64,000 nucleotides of DNA from Anaerohalosphaera lusitana (GTDB taxonomy: Bacteria > Planctomycetota > Phycisphaerae > Sedimentisphaerales > Anaerohalosphaeraceae): contig NZ_CP019791.1 of the NCBI RefSeq assembly GCF_002007645.1, forward strand, positions 930,001 through 994,000, in the 5' to 3' direction. Within the stretch, counting starts at the first letter, position 1. Each line of letters starts with the position of its first letter. Position numbers and translations under genes: made by a program. The notes under the pieces are model-generated. The model saw nothing but the letters and a program-made list of their open reading frames with translations, searched no databases and was not told where the DNA came from. Of this stretch, positions 44,101 through 51,716 are shown piece after piece.

Positions 44101-44275
44101 TGCTGACCTGACGGGTGACTGCCAGGTGCGTTTCGATGATTTCGCGGTACTTGCATCGGAGTGGATGATGACCGGTGATACCGCTGATTGCGCACTTACG
44201 GCGGACATAGCAGGCAGTGACTGCACGGTTGACATGGCTGATCTTGAAGTGCTGGCTGGTGAATGGCTTAATTAG
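41165..44275 (+). CDS. Secreted FG-GAP/TSP3 protein with a polysaccharide-deacetylase-like domain
   Basis: A 1036-residue secreted protein. After a signal region come five or more FG-GAP/VCBS calcium repeats (GDFNNDGIEDIVTGD, ADFNDDGNDDFV, ADVDGDGDVDLVAGD, GDLDGDGDQDLLL), thrombospondin type-3 repeats (TDTDGDGIIDRYDNAPLYPN), and a NodB-like region at about 515-770 (IRIDALGR, IGQHGTYHANN with HxxxH, SYAPPFNTSD). A second TSP3 repeat, an Ig-like module and a paired dockerin-like C-terminus (LTGDCQVRFDDFAVLASEWM ... DLEVLAGEWLN) follow. Catalysis is plausible but not proven: the usual TFDDG motif is only partly kept. GGAGAG precedes ATG 41165. Confidence 0.8.
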   Translation: MMGNFSIKWGSFLKRGGMTFFGFVICSLVTSVGFALQPGFDQVLVKEVGVTRAWGVGAGDFNNDGIEDIVTGDTYGDVHLYLGNGDGTFVDGGVVINQTYHNAYALAAADFNDDGNDDFVLTMTGDYGTTILDGQVHLYLGNGDGTFVSNGWPQAGQVVGDAGTDVMAVAAADVDGDGDVDLVAGDVTGSGNSAADVTLYRNQGNDTSGNPTWAAETIVSATGVVDPELPPYYPPTSYMHGYGVAFGDLDGDGDQDLLLSDRASYAYVYRNDGAGNFAPIRYNAISTRPLALGRLHAVFTSKLSLSCGDFNGDGLVDFVTGGSDGDWEGVVDLWLNEGNDGSGNPQFGFAGNIGANGTDAKGIATLQINSDTDSYVDVVFGNYEGVLTGLLTDRTDTDGDGIIDRYDNAPLYPNAPRLDMNDDGGINSLDQLDNDQDGVGDPADADDDDDGVDDITDNSPMVANADQKDTDGDGRGDASDPLNDTDSDGDGILDGPIDPELYMHAMQAKGEWSKSDTHFIIRIDALGRAFQNEFTQLMTDAAIWGPTEWETKKLENYNGIGDSPATSGYQVPSDLPGGKSTPLTLVVIPRRIWNAFGDPDPVAWMNDRLANDNLEIGQHGTYHANNTMLGDWASDPTINYYSCETCGFTMEEMFQYLRVGKRTLLGDYSDMWLQDSGADPATSPYVDWTNAANPLISYAPPFNTSDAPSRDAISRLGYLAFSASIWEENTSIFTPEGSHHEQFDQFGMYHASADLQVDPEYSGSDTMTYTEYLNSITQFGQLNTWLIEEVEWCTRYCNDLPRLEPCAASPSGLNRETNMVDPDRWAKWLTLLDFVNANGQPMTLGDYALAVSFDNAPTVANPDQADADHDGIGDVIDDAVIASDGVTLAWNGDVAEGTLTATLTAGGNGIADQTVQISWDSDGDGTDELLTATTDSTGTATVTLQSARSGGSYLCDIYWDGILVQSSTTVEVTVPCTLAADLTGDCQVRFDDFAVLASEWMMTGDTADCALTADIAGSDCTVDMADLEVLAGEWLN

Positions 44276-44301
44276 TTAGACGGCAGTTTCTATAGAATGC
44301 A

Positions 44302-44339
44302 AAACAGGAGGTGCTAAAAAACAGCGCCTCCTGTTTTTA
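44302..44339. terminator. Bidirectional terminator
   Basis: AACAGGAGGTGCT pairs with AGCGCCTCCTGTT around a short A-rich loop and is followed by TTTTT. It serves the plus-strand gene ending at 44275 and possibly the convergent thioredoxin gene. Confidence 0.88.
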
Positions 44340-44380
44340 TTTGTAAGCACTTTTGAGAAAGCTTACAGTGAACTACACTC

Positions 44381-44977
44381 TCACTCAGCCAATATTATCG
44401 CTCGGGCATGTTCTTCATTGACCAGGCCCTGGGTGGCCAGTTTGATATTGCCCTGTTTGTCAAGGTATATGCTTGTCGGGATGCCGGTCACGAGGCTGTA
44501 CGGTTTTGGAAGCTGTTTGTCGGTGGCAATGACTGTGTAGTTCAAGTTTTCCTGCTCAGCAAAAGATTTGACTGTCCTATCAGCTTCATTTGAAATTGCA
44601 AGGATCATCAGCTCGTCTTTACTCATTTCTTCTCTTAACGCTTTGAGGTGCGGAATTTCCATTTTGCAGGGCGGACACCACGTTGCCCAGAAGACGAGTA
44701 CCACGTTTGTGCCCTTGTAGTCAGACAGATTATGGGTTTCGCCGGTTATGTCTGTCAACTCAAGTTCCGGAGCGGGCTTGCCGTACCATTGTTCGAAGAT
44801 AGGTGCCCACGTGTCGGCATCGGCGATGACTTTGTCGATCTGGGTCTGGGGCTCTTTTTCTGCCTGTGCCTCTTGCGGCTGCGCCTCCTCGTACGGGCCC
44901 TTGTCGATTATGAAAAGTATCACAATGATAAGCAATATTGCAGCTATGAAACTTGCCAGGAGGTTTCTGTTTGTCAT
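44381..44977 (-). CDS. Membrane-anchored TlpA/ResA-like thioredoxin
   Basis: A 198-residue protein with an N-terminal transmembrane anchor (LLASFIAAILLIIVILFII), a Glu/Gln-rich linker, and an AhpC-TSA/thioredoxin domain with C101-P-P-C104 (FWATWCPPCKMEIPHL). The cis-proline region is VTGIPTSIYLDKQG. It faces the periplasm and probably reduces disulfides, for example in apocytochrome c or other exported proteins. The start is ATG 44977, divergent from mtnP. Confidence 0.9.
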   Translation of the reverse strand: MTNRNLLASFIAAILLIIVILFIIDKGPYEEAQPQEAQAEKEPQTQIDKVIADADTWAPIFEQWYGKPAPELELTDITGETHNLSDYKGTNVVLVFWATWCPPCKMEIPHLKALREEMSKDELMILAISNEADRTVKSFAEQENLNYTVIATDKQLPKPYSLVTGIPTSIYLDKQGNIKLATQGLVNEEHARAIILAE

Positions 44978-45147
44978 GTTTGCATCCTTTCGTTCGATGT
45001 TGCGTTTGAAGGCGGTAAACTTAAATTACGCCCCTTTATAGCGTTATACGTTGTGGACTGGGCCGGTGTTCTGTTGTATACTGAATATCTCCCCGATGCG
45101 GTCGGGATTCTTATGCAAATTTTGCCATCAATTATGGAGATCGCAAT

Positions 45148-46023
45148 ATGTCGGAACAAAGAATCGGTGTTATAGGCGGTACGGGCCTGGGTGATATTCT
45201 TGGCGAGCATATTTCGGATGTTCGTTTTGAGAAAGTGGATACGCCGTTCGGTGCACCCAGCGGCGAGATAATGCTCGGCAGTCTGGCCGGTAAGCAGATC
45301 GCGTTCATAAACAGGCATGGTGAGGGGCACATTTACGGGCCCAGCGATGTGCCGTTCGCGGCGAATATCTTTGCGCTCAAGAAGCTGGGTGTAAAGTCCG
45401 TGATCGCGAGCGCGGCGGTCGGGTCGCTCCGAGAAGAGATCCGGCCGGGCGAGCTGGTGCTTGTGGATCAGTTTATCGACAAGACGTTCCGTCGGCGGGG
45501 CAGTTTCTTTGACGGCGTAGCGGCGGTGCATGCGGAGATGGCCGAACCGTGCTGCAAGATGCTGCGAGATGCCATGCTGCGTGCTGCGGGCAATCTGCAG
45601 GTACGGACCCATGCTGCGGCGACATATGTGGCGATGGAGGGTCCGCAGTTTTCGACCAAGGCCGAGTCGAAGATGCACCGCGCATGGGGCGGGGATATGA
45701 TCGGTATGACCGGCATGCCCGAGGCGAAGCTGGCGCGCGAGGCGCAGATGTGCTATTCTCTGGTCGCGCTGGCGACGGATTACGACTGCTGGCGGGAGTC
45801 GGTGGGATTGACGGATAAGCACGATCTGCTCCGGGAGATACTGGGGAACCTTGAGAAAGCGACTGAAAATGCGATCAATCTGATCGAGGCAGTGCTCAAG
45901 AGCGAGGAAAAACTGATATTCGATGATTGCCCGTGCAGGCACAGCCTGGAGATGGCGGTCATGACGAAGCAGGAGGTGATCGATCAGGCGAAATGGGAGC
46001 AGTTGGGGGTTTTGTTCGATTGA
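45148..46023 (+). CDS. mtnP: S-methyl-5'-thioadenosine phosphorylase
   Basis: Cleaves MTA, the by-product of spermidine synthesis, into adenine and methylthioribose-1-phosphate. The 291 residues show GVIGGTGLGDIL, FINRHGEGHIYGPSDV, ASAAVGSLREEI, MEGPQFSTKAES and GMTGMPEAKLAREA...ATDYDCW. The MTG-MPE form fits MTA phosphorylase better than purine nucleoside phosphorylase. GGAG lies 8 nt before the ATG. Adenine released here can be salvaged by apt (19377). Confidence 0.93.
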   Translation: MSEQRIGVIGGTGLGDILGEHISDVRFEKVDTPFGAPSGEIMLGSLAGKQIAFINRHGEGHIYGPSDVPFAANIFALKKLGVKSVIASAAVGSLREEIRPGELVLVDQFIDKTFRRRGSFFDGVAAVHAEMAEPCCKMLRDAMLRAAGNLQVRTHAAATYVAMEGPQFSTKAESKMHRAWGGDMIGMTGMPEAKLAREAQMCYSLVALATDYDCWRESVGLTDKHDLLREILGNLEKATENAINLIEAVLKSEEKLIFDDCPCRHSLEMAVMTKQEVIDQAKWEQLGVLFD

Positions 46024-46074
46024 CGATCGTGACTGATTGACTTTTGGTTATGAACCTGCGACAATCCTGCGGCA

Positions 46075-48444
46075 ATGGCGAAAGATTTTACTAAGAGCTT
46101 GTTCGGGGGCGATGACCGGGCCGCGGAGGCGGCTGGGCAGGAGGTGCTCGTTGCGCTCGATACGGGGGCGGATGCGGTTTTCAGCTATGTGCTGCCGGAT
46201 GCGATGGGTTCGGTCGCGGTAGGCCAGCGCGTGGAGGTTCCGTTCGGCAGGGGGAACAAGAAGAAGGTCGGGTTTGTGATCGGCCTGCCGAAGCATGATG
46301 ATGCGGACGAGGCGACCGCAGATGATGGACGTGCGTTCAAGCTAAAAGCCGTGACTAAGATTGTGGACGATGAGCCATTGCTCAGCGAAAAGCTGGTTCG
46401 GCTGGCGAAGTGGATCAGCGATTATTACGTGTGCCCGATGGGGCAGGTGCTCGGGGCGATGGTGCCCGCAGCGGTGAAGAAGGGTGTGGGGGTCAAGAAA
46501 AAGAGCTTTCTATATCTGGGTGAATGTTATAAGGACAAAAAACTTACCAGCGGTAAGCAGAAGGCGATCGTTGCGGTGCTTGAGGACCTGTTGGCAACGA
46601 ATCCGGAGCATGCGATAGAAAAATCCGAGGTGCTGGAAGAGGCTGAATCGAGCCCCGGACCGTTGCGCCGGCTGATCGCTGAGGGGATCGTCATGCAGGA
46701 ATCGCGAGAAGTTCTGCCTGGTCTGCCGGATGTGCCGGAGGAATTTCTCGAAGCCAGCGGAGCGGACATCGTGCTCAATGACGAGCAGGCGGCGGCACTG
46801 GCCAAGATCGGCGAATCGATGGAACAGGACGATTTCGGCGTGACGCTGCTGTACGGTGTGACCGACAGCGGCAAGACCGAGGTGTATATCCGTGCGATAC
46901 AAAAGGCGGTCGAGCGAGGCGAGCAGGCGATAGTGCTGCTGCCCGAGATCGCCCTGACCACCCAGACGGTCAACCGGTTCAAGCAGCGGTTCGAGTGGGT
47001 CGCGGTGATGCACTCGGGACTCAGCGCGATGGAGCGGAACGCGCAATGGCAAAGGATAAAGCACGGCCAGGCGGATGTCGTACTGGGTGCGCGGTCGGCG
47101 GTCTTCGCGCCGGTCCGAAAGCTGGGCCTGATCGTGGTGGACGAGGAGCACGAGGGCAGCTATAAGCAGGACTCCGTGCCGCGGTACCATGGGCGGGATG
47201 TCGCGGTGGTGCGTGCCAAGCTGGAGGGGGCGCATGTGATTCTAGGCAGCGCGACGCCCGCGCTGGAAACGCTGGAGAACTGCCGGACGAAGGAACATTT
47301 TCAGCTCGTCGAGATGCGAAAGCGGGTGAACGATCTGCCCATGCCGAAGATGCGGCTGGTGGACATGACGATGGTGCGAGGTGCGGACGAGGACGACGGC
47401 GTGACGCTGATCAGTCCCGATCTGGAAGACAAGCTCCGGGCCGTTCTGAGCAGGGGCGAGCAGGCAATACTGCTTCTCAACAGACGCGGCTACAGCAATT
47501 TCGTGTACTGCCCGAAATGCCGCCACACACTGCACTGCAAGAACTGCGATGTGACGCTGACGTTCCACAAACGAAGGAGCGGCAGCAAGGCGGTTTCGTT
47601 CGGCGGACGGATGGGCCACGGCTACGCGGTGTGTCATTACTGCATGTCAAAAACGCTCGTGCCCGAAAAGTGCCCGCTGTGCAGCAAGCGGATGGTGATG
47701 ATCGGGCTGGGCTCGCAGCGGCTGGAGGAGGAACTGTCGCGAAAGGTGCCCGATGCGCGGGTCAAGCGGGTCGACAGTGACGTGATGGCGGGCGCGAAGG
47801 CGGAAGAATATTACGAAATGCTCAAGGATTTCGCGCAGGGGCGGATCGACGTCCTGGCCGGCACGCAGATACTGGCGAAGGGACTGCACTTTCCCAACGT
47901 CACGCTGGTCGGGGTCATCAGTGCGGATACTGCGCTTGCGATACCGGATTTTCGTTCGAACGAGCGGACGTTCCAGATGCTCTCGCAGGTCGCCGGGCGC
48001 GCGGGACGGTCCGAGAAGAAGGGCGAGGTGATCGTCCAGACCTATCTGCCCGAGACCGAGGCGATAGAGCGGGCGATGGAGCATGACTATAAAGGCTTTG
48101 TCGAACATGAGTTGGGCGTGCGGGCCAAGTGCGAGCTGCCGCCTTACGGACGGATGGCGAACGTGCTGATGCGGGACGAGAAATTCGAACGGCTCAGCAA
48201 GGCGTGCGGCGAGATGCGGGCGCGGATAGACTATCTTGCCGGGCAGCTCGGGCTGGATATGTTGGTTCGCGGCCCGATGGAGTGCGGCATCGCACGGATG
48301 CATGGCCAGCACCGGATGCAGATCGTGGTGCAGGCGAAAGATGCGACAGTGATCGGGCGGCTGTTCAAGAATCTGCGGGCAATGGGACCGATACGGCCAG
48401 CGGTGACAGCGGTGGTGGATGTGGACCCGGTGAGTTTGTTATAG
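46075..48444 (+). CDS. priA: Primosomal protein N' (replication restart helicase)
   Basis: 3'-to-5' superfamily-2 helicase that reloads the replisome at stalled forks. The 789 residues contain the N-terminal fork-binding domain (SYVLPDAMGSVAVGQRVEVP), Walker A GVTDSGKT (261-268), DEEHEGSYKQD, GSATPALETLE, and a zinc-binding region with cysteine pairs (YCPKC, HCKNC, CHYC, KCPLC). Helicase motifs VLAGTQILAKGLHFPNVTLV and QVAGRAGR follow. A roughly 20-residue basic insert lies between the second and third cysteine pairs. It starts 51 bp after mtnP. Confidence 0.96.
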   Translation: MAKDFTKSLFGGDDRAAEAAGQEVLVALDTGADAVFSYVLPDAMGSVAVGQRVEVPFGRGNKKKVGFVIGLPKHDDADEATADDGRAFKLKAVTKIVDDEPLLSEKLVRLAKWISDYYVCPMGQVLGAMVPAAVKKGVGVKKKSFLYLGECYKDKKLTSGKQKAIVAVLEDLLATNPEHAIEKSEVLEEAESSPGPLRRLIAEGIVMQESREVLPGLPDVPEEFLEASGADIVLNDEQAAALAKIGESMEQDDFGVTLLYGVTDSGKTEVYIRAIQKAVERGEQAIVLLPEIALTTQTVNRFKQRFEWVAVMHSGLSAMERNAQWQRIKHGQADVVLGARSAVFAPVRKLGLIVVDEEHEGSYKQDSVPRYHGRDVAVVRAKLEGAHVILGSATPALETLENCRTKEHFQLVEMRKRVNDLPMPKMRLVDMTMVRGADEDDGVTLISPDLEDKLRAVLSRGEQAILLLNRRGYSNFVYCPKCRHTLHCKNCDVTLTFHKRRSGSKAVSFGGRMGHGYAVCHYCMSKTLVPEKCPLCSKRMVMIGLGSQRLEEELSRKVPDARVKRVDSDVMAGAKAEEYYEMLKDFAQGRIDVLAGTQILAKGLHFPNVTLVGVISADTALAIPDFRSNERTFQMLSQVAGRAGRSEKKGEVIVQTYLPETEAIERAMEHDYKGFVEHELGVRAKCELPPYGRMANVLMRDEKFERLSKACGEMRARIDYLAGQLGLDMLVRGPMECGIARMHGQHRMQIVVQAKDATVIGRLFKNLRAMGPIRPAVTAVVDVDPVSLL

Positions 48445-48498
48445 GGAGTCTTGGGCCAAAGACAGGCCCGGGCTGTTCACCTGTATGATCTTACAGAA

Positions 48499-48573
48499 TC
48501 GGGGAGACAGGATTTGAACCTGCGACCTCTGCGTCCCGAACGCAGCGCTCTAGCCAAGCTGAGCTACTCCCCG
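48499..48573 (-). tRNA. tRNA-Pro (anticodon CGG)
   Basis: On the minus strand a 75-nt cloverleaf folds: acceptor CGGGGAG / CTCCCCG, D arm GCTC...GAGC, anticodon arm CTGCG-TTCGGGA-CGCAG with anticodon CGG, variable loop AGGTC, T arm GCAGG-TTCAAAT-CCTGT. The discriminator is A. CCA is not encoded. Confidence 0.95.
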
Positions 48574-48808
48574 GCGGGAAAAGTGCGTAATATACCCCTT
48601 AATCGGCCTTAACGCAAGCTAATACATCGCAAAATAAGCAACATTCGGCCAACAAAACCCTTCATATGCAGTCGCTATCTATCACAAGCCCTGAATCGGC
48701 TATCATTAAATGCTTTACGGGGCAGTTAAACTGGTTTGAAAACGACCTATGTATAAGGTTTTTGTAAGAAAGCTGAATGCTGGATTCGCCTTAGCAAGAG
48801 CTTTATTG

Positions 48809-48836
48809 TTGACATTGCCAGCAAACTGCCTACTAT
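48809..48836 (+). promoter_or_regulatory. Promoter-like element just before the RHS fragment
   Basis: TTGACA at 48809-48814 and TACTAT at 48831-48836, 16-bp spacer. It ends 4 bp before the ATG at 48841, so it could only give a leaderless or truncated message. It may be chance. Confidence 0.35.
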
Positions 48837-48840
48837 ATTG

Positions 48841-49728
48841 ATGGAGTTTGATAACAGCGGCTCATTAACAAGATCATACGTCCACGCCAACGCCCAGGTG
48901 CTCAGCCAGGATGACTATACGCAGGCGGACCCGGTCACGGGTGAGCCGAACCGGTATTACTACATCCACGACCGGCTGGGTTCTGTCCGCATCGTATACC
49001 ATCCTGCGATGGCCGAGCCGATCAACAGCTATACGTACGATCCATACGGCCAGGATTTCGCCAGTGAATGCAGCCCGATCGTATACCCGAACCAGCAGAC
49101 GCAGTACAACCCGTTCAAGTTTACCGGCCAGTGGCACGACAGCGAGTTCAACCATTACTACCTCCGTGCCCGCATGTACGACCCATTCATGGCAAGATTT
49201 ACGACGCGGGATCCGGTTTTTGGAAAAGCAGATGAATGCTTGACCTTGCATAAGTATCTTTTTTCGCTCAATGACCCGGTAAACAATCTCGATCCTTCCG
49301 GCAAATCCGCTATTAATATTATGGCTGGTCTTGAAGCAGCGGCTACGGTCTATGCAACTGGGCTCACAATAGCAACAGTTGGCGCAGATCTAGGAAACCT
49401 TGATCTTATAATAGCTGGGGGCTATGTTCAGCAGCTCAGTGGGCTGGCTTTTGCATGGGGCTATGCGACTGCCGGTGCGGGCGACAAGGTTGTGCGAGTG
49501 TCGCGATGGGGCAAGCCTGGTCTAGGCAAAGGTGATTGGGTAATGAAGGGTAAGGCTAATTACCTCAATTGGATATTCTCAGGTAAATTGCAGCCTGGTA
49601 TGACAAACCAATTTGCTTCGTATAAAACTGCCCAAGAGTTTCTAGTGAATTCGAGCGACTTGGTTTGGCCATCTGGATTTTTTGGTTTCATGAAGGGACT
49701 GTTGGGGCAACGAAGGTACATGCCTTAG
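48841..49728 (+). CDS. Orphan RHS C-terminal segment with toxin tip
   Basis: A 295-residue piece of an RHS/YD-repeat polymorphic toxin. Residues 1-150 are the RHS-associated core (YYIHDRLGSVRIVYHPAM, YDPYGQDF, FTGQWHDSEFNHYYLRARMY, FTTRDPVFG). After the usual NNLDPSGK junction come a hydrophobic stretch and a C-terminal tip (VSRWGKPGLGKGDWVMKGKA ... GMTNQFASYKTAQEFL ... LGQRRYMP). The tip resembles a domain I recall at RHS ends annotated TreTu, an ADP-ribosyltransferase acting on EF-Tu; that match is from memory and unsure. The large RHS shell, signal and pre-core are missing. The first 14 nt equal the start of the copy at 51340, so the gene begins at a cassette boundary. Confidence 0.82.
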   Translation: MEFDNSGSLTRSYVHANAQVLSQDDYTQADPVTGEPNRYYYIHDRLGSVRIVYHPAMAEPINSYTYDPYGQDFASECSPIVYPNQQTQYNPFKFTGQWHDSEFNHYYLRARMYDPFMARFTTRDPVFGKADECLTLHKYLFSLNDPVNNLDPSGKSAINIMAGLEAAATVYATGLTIATVGADLGNLDLIIAGGYVQQLSGLAFAWGYATAGAGDKVVRVSRWGKPGLGKGDWVMKGKANYLNWIFSGKLQPGMTNQFASYKTAQEFLVNSSDLVWPSGFFGFMKGLLGQRRYMP

Positions 49729-49753
49729 GATAATAAAAACCTTTTTCGAGAGG

Positions 49754-50116
49754 ATGATCATTGAGATGATTTATATTAGCATAGGCATCATATTTCTTGG
49801 ATTTGTGTATGATCTATTGGAGTTTCTTATGCGATCGTATTCTTTTCTTAAAGGAAATTCAGCTCCTAGTCCCACACCAATTATTGGTTTAGTCGCCATA
49901 GTAATTGGAATAATAGGCCTTGCTGTTACTTCGCAAATAACAGTAAGGCAAGCTATTTGGCTCGGGGCATTAGGTTTCGTATCGCATATTTTCTTTCAGG
50001 TGGTTGGTCCTTTAGTCATGACAATGATAATGAATGGTGTTCATCATAGACCTCTTTTTGACTCGCGGCCTTTGCCAAAATCAGACAAAAGACAAAAGCA
50101 GAAAAACAAAAATTAA
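49754..50116 (+). CDS. Putative immunity protein 1 (small membrane protein)
   Basis: A 120-residue protein with about three transmembrane helices (YISIGIIFLGFVYDLLEFLM, PIIGLVAIVIGIIGLAV, AIWLGALGFVSHIFFQVVG) and a basic tail ending KQKQKNKN. It lies 25 bp after the RHS toxin tip, the usual place of the cognate immunity gene. No family is recognised. GAGAGG lies immediately before ATG 49754 and 12 nt before ATG 49766, so the start is uncertain. It is A+T rich like the rest of the cassette. Confidence 0.65.
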   Translation: MIIEMIYISIGIIFLGFVYDLLEFLMRSYSFLKGNSAPSPTPIIGLVAIVIGIIGLAVTSQITVRQAIWLGALGFVSHIFFQVVGPLVMTMIMNGVHHRPLFDSRPLPKSDKRQKQKNKN

Positions 50117-50160
50117 AGCGGGGGCGGTTATAGCAGGTTGGGCGCGGCCATAGGTGGATT

Positions 50161-50748
50161 GTGGATTATTTAAAATTATCTTTAGGTTTAGCAATACTAA
50201 TTGCAGTCGTTTTACTTTTGCTAAGCCCTTTGCCTGCGTTGCATTTGAACAAGCGGATGTTGCATAAATTGGACCGGCACGAATTGAATGATCGGGAACA
50301 GGTGAAATTTTACATGCCTCCCAGATTATGGATTTTCTCAGTGCATGGTGTTTTAGTTTCGTTGGTTATAGGTTTGGTATTCTGTGGCATCGTTTGCGCT
50401 ATATTGGCACTTTTGAATGTGTCTTCCTGGTCGGTTGCAATTCTCTTCTTCTGGATATACTATTTTACAATTACTTACGGAATTCCTCTTGTGGCATTCA
50501 ACGAGCATAAGAATGACCATGTTTGTATCGCGGACGAATCTTTAGAACTGCAGATTGCCTCTAAAAAAATTGTTGTGCCTTTCGGGCATCTATCAGAAGT
50601 AAAGGGGACTAGGGATGAGATCGTCATAATGACGACAAACAAAAAGAAACATAGAATTCCAGACAACATGGCTATTAGTTTAGTTCGGCGAGATGACTTG
50701 TTTGATAAGTTGAAGCGATTGGTGCCCGAGAGAGTGTCAGAAAAATGA
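50161..50748 (+). CDS. Putative immunity protein 2 (membrane plus PH-like domain)
   Basis: A 195-residue protein with an N-terminal hydrophobic helix, two central helices (about 60-110) and a C-terminal beta-rich part (HVCIADESLELQIASKKIVV ... EIVIMTTNKKKHRIPD) that resembles a bacterial PH-like fold. GTG 50161 is used, with AGGTGG just upstream. Its stop overlaps the ATG of the next gene (ATGA). The next protein has the same architecture, so the two are probably distant paralogues kept as immunity genes from lost toxin modules. Confidence 0.6.
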   Translation: MDYLKLSLGLAILIAVVLLLLSPLPALHLNKRMLHKLDRHELNDREQVKFYMPPRLWIFSVHGVLVSLVIGLVFCGIVCAILALLNVSSWSVAILFFWIYYFTITYGIPLVAFNEHKNDHVCIADESLELQIASKKIVVPFGHLSEVKGTRDEIVIMTTNKKKHRIPDNMAISLVRRDDLFDKLKRLVPERVSEK

Positions 50749-51353
50749 AAGAAAGAATATTAGCTTTTTTATCTGCAACGCCATTTATTGCTACGTTTGG
50801 TTCGGTTATATTCTTTGTTGAAAAGCATCGGGCTGCGATGCTAGAGAAGGGGCAAGCTACTGTTGTAGATGGCGGAGTCATGTTTACGGGACCAGACCAA
50901 TTCTGGCTTTTTACACCGACTGGCTTTTGTTTTGTTCTGGCGATCTTGTTCGTGCTAATTGGTGTATGTGTGGTTCTTTCGAAATTGATAGCCGAGTTTT
51001 CCTTGAAATTGTGGCTGCCTATAATTTGTATCGGCTGGGTGACAACTGTTGCAAGCACATTTGCACTGTTTCACATCCACAGAGATGATTACGTTTTGCT
51101 AAACGATAAAGCCATAAGCCAAAAGTTCGGAAGTCGAAACTGGAGTGCCCAATGGGACGACATTCGAAAAATCCAGGATAAAGGCCGAGCTTTCATTATA
51201 TATCTGGAGGATGGAAAGACATTTCGAATTTCTGATGCGCAGATAGCTAGGCTATATGACAGCGGCAAACTCACCAGTCATCTTACTAAAATCAGTGAAA
51301 TTACGAGTCATATAGGGTCTGAGAAAAAATTCAAGTTAATTGATGGAGTTTGA
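50745..51353 (+). CDS. Putative immunity protein 3 (membrane plus PH-like domain)
   Basis: A 202-residue protein with three hydrophobic helices in the first 115 residues and a C-terminal PH-like part (YVLLNDKAISQKFGSRNW, FIIYLEDGKTFRISD). It is translationally coupled to the preceding gene through ATGA. Its last four codons and stop (IDGV-stop) are formed by the start of the second RHS core copy, TTGATGGAGTTTGA. The gene end was therefore created by the cassette junction. Confidence 0.6.
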   Translation: MKERILAFLSATPFIATFGSVIFFVEKHRAAMLEKGQATVVDGGVMFTGPDQFWLFTPTGFCFVLAILFVLIGVCVVLSKLIAEFSLKLWLPIICIGWVTTVASTFALFHIHRDDYVLLNDKAISQKFGSRNWSAQWDDIRKIQDKGRAFIIYLEDGKTFRISDAQIARLYDSGKLTSHLTKISEITSHIGSEKKFKLIDGV

Positions 51354-51671
51354 TAACAGCGGCTCATTAACAAGATCATACGTCCACGCCAATGCCCAAG
51401 TGCTCAGTCAGGATGACTATACGCAGGCGGACCCGGTTACGGGTGAGCCGAACCGGTATTACTATATCCACGACCGGCTGGGCTCTGTCCGTATCGTGTA
51501 CCATCCTGCGATGGCCGAGCCGATCAACAGCTATACGGGGGCCTGTCCCGGCAAGCAGTAGGCCGGGAATCCATACAGCCAGGATTTCGCCAGTGAATGC
51601 AGCCTGATCGTGTACCCGCAGCAGACGCAGTACAACCCTTTCAAGTTCACCGGCCAGTGGCAGCATGGCGT
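51340..51671 (+). pseudogene. Second RHS core copy, broken
   Basis: Starts at the same base as the copy at 48838 (TTGATGGAGTTTGATAACAG) and is nearly identical for about 200 bp, with mostly silent differences. At 51538-51569 a palindromic insert introduces a stop after SYTGACPGKQ. Homology then resumes (ATACAGCCAGGATTTCGCC) in another register, lacks the AAC codon found before CAGCAG in copy 1, and ends near FTGQWQ. No toxin tip follows. Confidence 0.85.
51538..51569. repeat. Palindromic insert in the RHS pseudogene
   Basis: About 32 bp replacing 4-5 bp of the intact copy. It holds the inverted repeat TCCCGGC (51546-51552) / GCCGGGA (51562-51568) with a 9-nt loop. In style it is like the unit C repeats in murF. 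Confidence 0.65.
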
Positions 51672-51716
51672 GGTTTTTAACCCAGCTTTGATGTTATTCA
51701 GCTTTTCGGCTTTGCG

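Noticed and set aside
48499-48837. tRNA-Pro as integration site for the RHS cassette
   Set aside because: The cassette lies on the 5' side of the tRNA, no 3'-end duplicate was found nearby, and there is no integrase gene.
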